Shown here piece after piece: positions 62,605 to 64,000 of a stretch of 64,000 bases of DNA. The translations under genes were made by a program, and so were the position numbers. The first letter of the stretch is position 1. Each line of letters opens with the position of its first letter. Origin of the DNA: Bordetella parapertussis. Lineage in GTDB: Bacteria > Pseudomonadota > Gammaproteobacteria > Burkholderiales > Casimicrobiaceae. Location of the stretch: positions 1 to 64,000 of the forward strand of contig CALQLA020000001.1 of assembly GCA_943331295.2 (NCBI GenBank), written 5' to 3'. Under the pieces are notes generated by a model, which saw only the letters and a list, made by a program, of their open reading frames with translations, was not told where the DNA came from and searched no databases.

Positions 62605-63621
62605 ATGCGCATCAATGCTTTCGTTTCGAGGCTGGCGTCGCTCGCGGTCGGGGCGCTGTTCGCGGCCAGCACGTCGGTTGTCGCCCAGACCATCAAGTGG
62701 GACATGGCGGAGTCGTTTCCGGCAACCTCGCTGTCGGGCCAGGCCGCGGGCGACTTCGCGCGGCTGGTGCAGGAGAAATCCGCCGGCCGGATCGAGATCA
62801 ACGTCCACTACAGCGGCTCGCTGGGGCTCGGCGAAAAGGACATTCTGACCGCGATCGAACAGGGAGTGGTGCCGCTGTCGTCGACGATCCTCGACAAGGT
62901 GCTCACGACGATGCCACTCGCGAGCGTCCAATTCATTCCATTCATGGCGGGCAGCATGAAGGATGGCCGCGCGATCTGGTACGCCGAGCGCCCGTTCATC
63001 GAGGCGAACCTCGGCAAGCTCGACCAGGTGCTGCTGTTCGAAAGCTTCGGCCTGCCCGTCGGCATGTGGTCGAAGAAGCCGGTTCAGGACGTGACGGCGC
63101 TGAAGACATTGAAGCTGCGCACCAACAACCCGAACACGACCAAGACGTTCCAGAACGCCGGCGCCTCGCCGACCTTCCTGTCCTGGGGCGACGTTCCGGC
63201 GGCGCTGTCCACCGGCGTGATCGACTCCGTGATCACCTCCTGCGAAAGCGGTGTCTCGGCCCGTTTCTACGAGCAGATGAAGTACTACACGCGGCTCGAC
63301 ATCGAGATCGGCGTCTTCATGGTTCACATGCACAAGCCCACCCTGGACAAGCTGCCGCCGGACCTGAAGCGCGCCGTGCTGGAGGCCGCCGCCGAAGCGC
63401 GCGCCCGCGCGCTGATCCGCACGATGGCGCGGCTCGACGAGAATACAAAGACAATGAAGGCCAACGGCGTGATCGTCGTCGACGCGCTGCAGCCCGAGTT
63501 CCGCGGACAGTTGATCAAGGCAGGCAGCTTCCTCATGGATGACTGGAAGAAGAAAGTCGGGCCGGATACGTCGGCGAAGATCCTCGCCGCATTCGAACAG
63601 GAAAAGAAACAGGTCAACTGA
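62605..63621 (+). CDS. TRAP transporter solute-binding protein, DctP family
   Basis: 338 residues. A Sec signal peptide (RLASLAVGALFAASTSVVAQ) precedes the DctP fold (KWDMAESFPATSLSGQAAGDF, NVHYSGSLGLGEKDIL, and the ligand Arg in LKTLKLRTNNP). AAGGAGG lies ahead of the ATG. It starts 56 bases after the M24 gene and is followed by its DctQ partner after a strong hairpin. Confidence 0.93.
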   Translation: MRINAFVSRLASLAVGALFAASTSVVAQTIKWDMAESFPATSLSGQAAGDFARLVQEKSAGRIEINVHYSGSLGLGEKDILTAIEQGVVPLSSTILDKVLTTMPLASVQFIPFMAGSMKDGRAIWYAERPFIEANLGKLDQVLLFESFGLPVGMWSKKPVQDVTALKTLKLRTNNPNTTKTFQNAGASPTFLSWGDVPAALSTGVIDSVITSCESGVSARFYEQMKYYTRLDIEIGVFMVHMHKPTLDKLPPDLKRAVLEAAAEARARALIRTMARLDENTKTMKANGVIVVDALQPEFRGQLIKAGSFLMDDWKKKVGPDTSAKILAAFEQEKKQVN

Positions 63622-63687
63622 GGCGACAATGCGTGCGGCGCGGGACGGGCCTCATGCCCTGCCGCGTCGCGACGACGGCGTCTGCGA

Positions 63688-63713
63688 CGCTTTCCGCCGG
63701 GTGGCGGAAAGCG
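63688..63713 (+). other. perfect 11-bp hairpin between dctP and dctQ
   Basis: CGCTTTCCGCC (63688-63698) pairs with GGCGGAAAGCG (63703-63713), loop GGGT, no T-run. Inside a transporter operon such stems usually shield the upstream binding-protein message from 3' decay, or attenuate the permease genes. Confidence 0.6.
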
Positions 63714-63739
63714 CCAGGCGCCGCGACCACGGAGGAATC

Positions 63740-64000
63740 ATGCTCGAACGGATTGCCGCGGCGATCGCCCGAATCTCGGCAGCGCTGGCCGGCGTCGTGC
63801 TGGTCGCGATGGCAGGCTTCACGGTCGTCGAGATCGCGCGCCGTTCGGTGCTGGGCTCAGGCTCGAACGTGCTGGTCGAATTCGTCGGCTACGGCCTCGC
63901 GACGATGACATTTCTCGGTGCCGCACAGGCGATGCGGGAAGGCGGGATGATCCGCGTCAACGTCATCCTGCATTTCGTCCCGCCGCGCGTCCGGCGGGTG
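63740..64000 (+). CDS. TRAP transporter small permease, DctQ family (partial, runs off the end)
   Basis: The first 87 residues are visible: two hydrophobic helices (about 12-33 and 45-62) with VLVEFVGYGLATMTFLGAAQAMREGGMIRVNV, the DctQ hallmark region. GGAGG precedes the ATG. The dctM gene should follow beyond the window. Confidence 0.88.
   Translation, partial: MLERIAAAIARISAALAGVVLVAMAGFTVVEIARRSVLGSGSNVLVEFVGYGLATMTFLGAAQAMREGGMIRVNVILHFVPPRVRRV

Overview
The window is strongly GC-rich chromosomal DNA of a betaproteobacterium, most likely Burkholderiales. The evidence is the ribF-ileS-lspA-ispH run, the cobA-DUF934-cysI set, a Bug-type (TctC) binding protein, several TRAP and organic-acid uptake systems, and many GTG/TTG starts. 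The first ~770 bases look different: clearly more AT-rich, with the 3' end of an IS4-family transposase abutting a cut-off amino-acid permease. They are either a transferred segment or an assembly join.

Layout. 1-0.7 kb: IS end and permease remnant. 1.1-8.9 kb: carboxylate catabolic locus (CaiB/BaiF CoA-transferase, D-2-hydroxyacid dehydrogenase and FCD-type GntR regulator on the minus strand; a deletion fusion of an isocitrate-lyase-type gene to a GlcD-like FAD oxidase, then TRAP DctP and fused DctQM on the plus strand). 8.9-16 kb: HIT protein, a broken YcaQ-like glycosylase gene, alpha/beta hydrolase, methyltransferase, M20 and M3 peptidases. 15.9-17.1 kb: two half-size chromate transporter proteins. 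17.1-19.2 kb: a DnaQ/GIY-YIG repair nuclease divergent from a second LexA-like repressor, with two GAAC-N4-GTTC sites between and over their starts. 19.2-23.0 kb: TPR-GGDEF cyclase behind a molybdopterin oxidoreductase. 23.1-29.4 kb: aldo/keto reductase, then ribF-ileS-lspA-ispH. 29.5-32.1 kb: small housekeeping genes separated by a family of REP-like palindromes. 32.1-37.2 kb: siroheme and sulfite reduction genes, an XRE regulator and a universal stress protein. 37.3-38.3 kb: a small acidic protein and a ~790-base non-coding stretch with promoter-like palindromes.

38.2-47.5 kb holds the most interesting locus: a TetR-controlled, tightly overlapped catabolic operon. It encodes a leader peptide, TetR, a Bug solute-binding protein, a SucCD-like acid-CoA ligase pair, an acyl-CoA dehydrogenase with a relocated catalytic Glu, an enoyl-CoA hydratase, an alpha/beta CoA-transferase or IpdAB-like hydrolase, a thiolase-like protein lacking both thiolase cysteines, and its DUF35 partner. 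No 3-hydroxyacyl-CoA dehydrogenase is present. I infer a CoA-dependent acid degradation route ending in a retro-aldol rather than a thiolytic cleavage.

47.7-49.2 kb: SDR and 2-haloacid dehalogenase. 49.2-55.2 kb: an Fe3+-type ABC importer operon with an FAH-family enzyme and a second 2-hydroxyacid dehydrogenase, more in keeping with an organic acid than with iron. 55.4-56.4 kb: an HTH/PIN toxin-antitoxin pair. 56.6-59.2 kb: folD, a PaiB-like protein and a 5'-truncated MocR gene whose operator-like repeat survives. 59.2-64 kb: DUF4239 protein, then LysR / M24 peptidase / TRAP transporter, which runs off the end.

Four separate genes (FAD oxidase fusion, ycaQ, MocR, permease) have lost large pieces, and one transport gene has no standard start codon in frame. 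This points to genome decay or to assembly problems, and raw reads would be needed to tell which.
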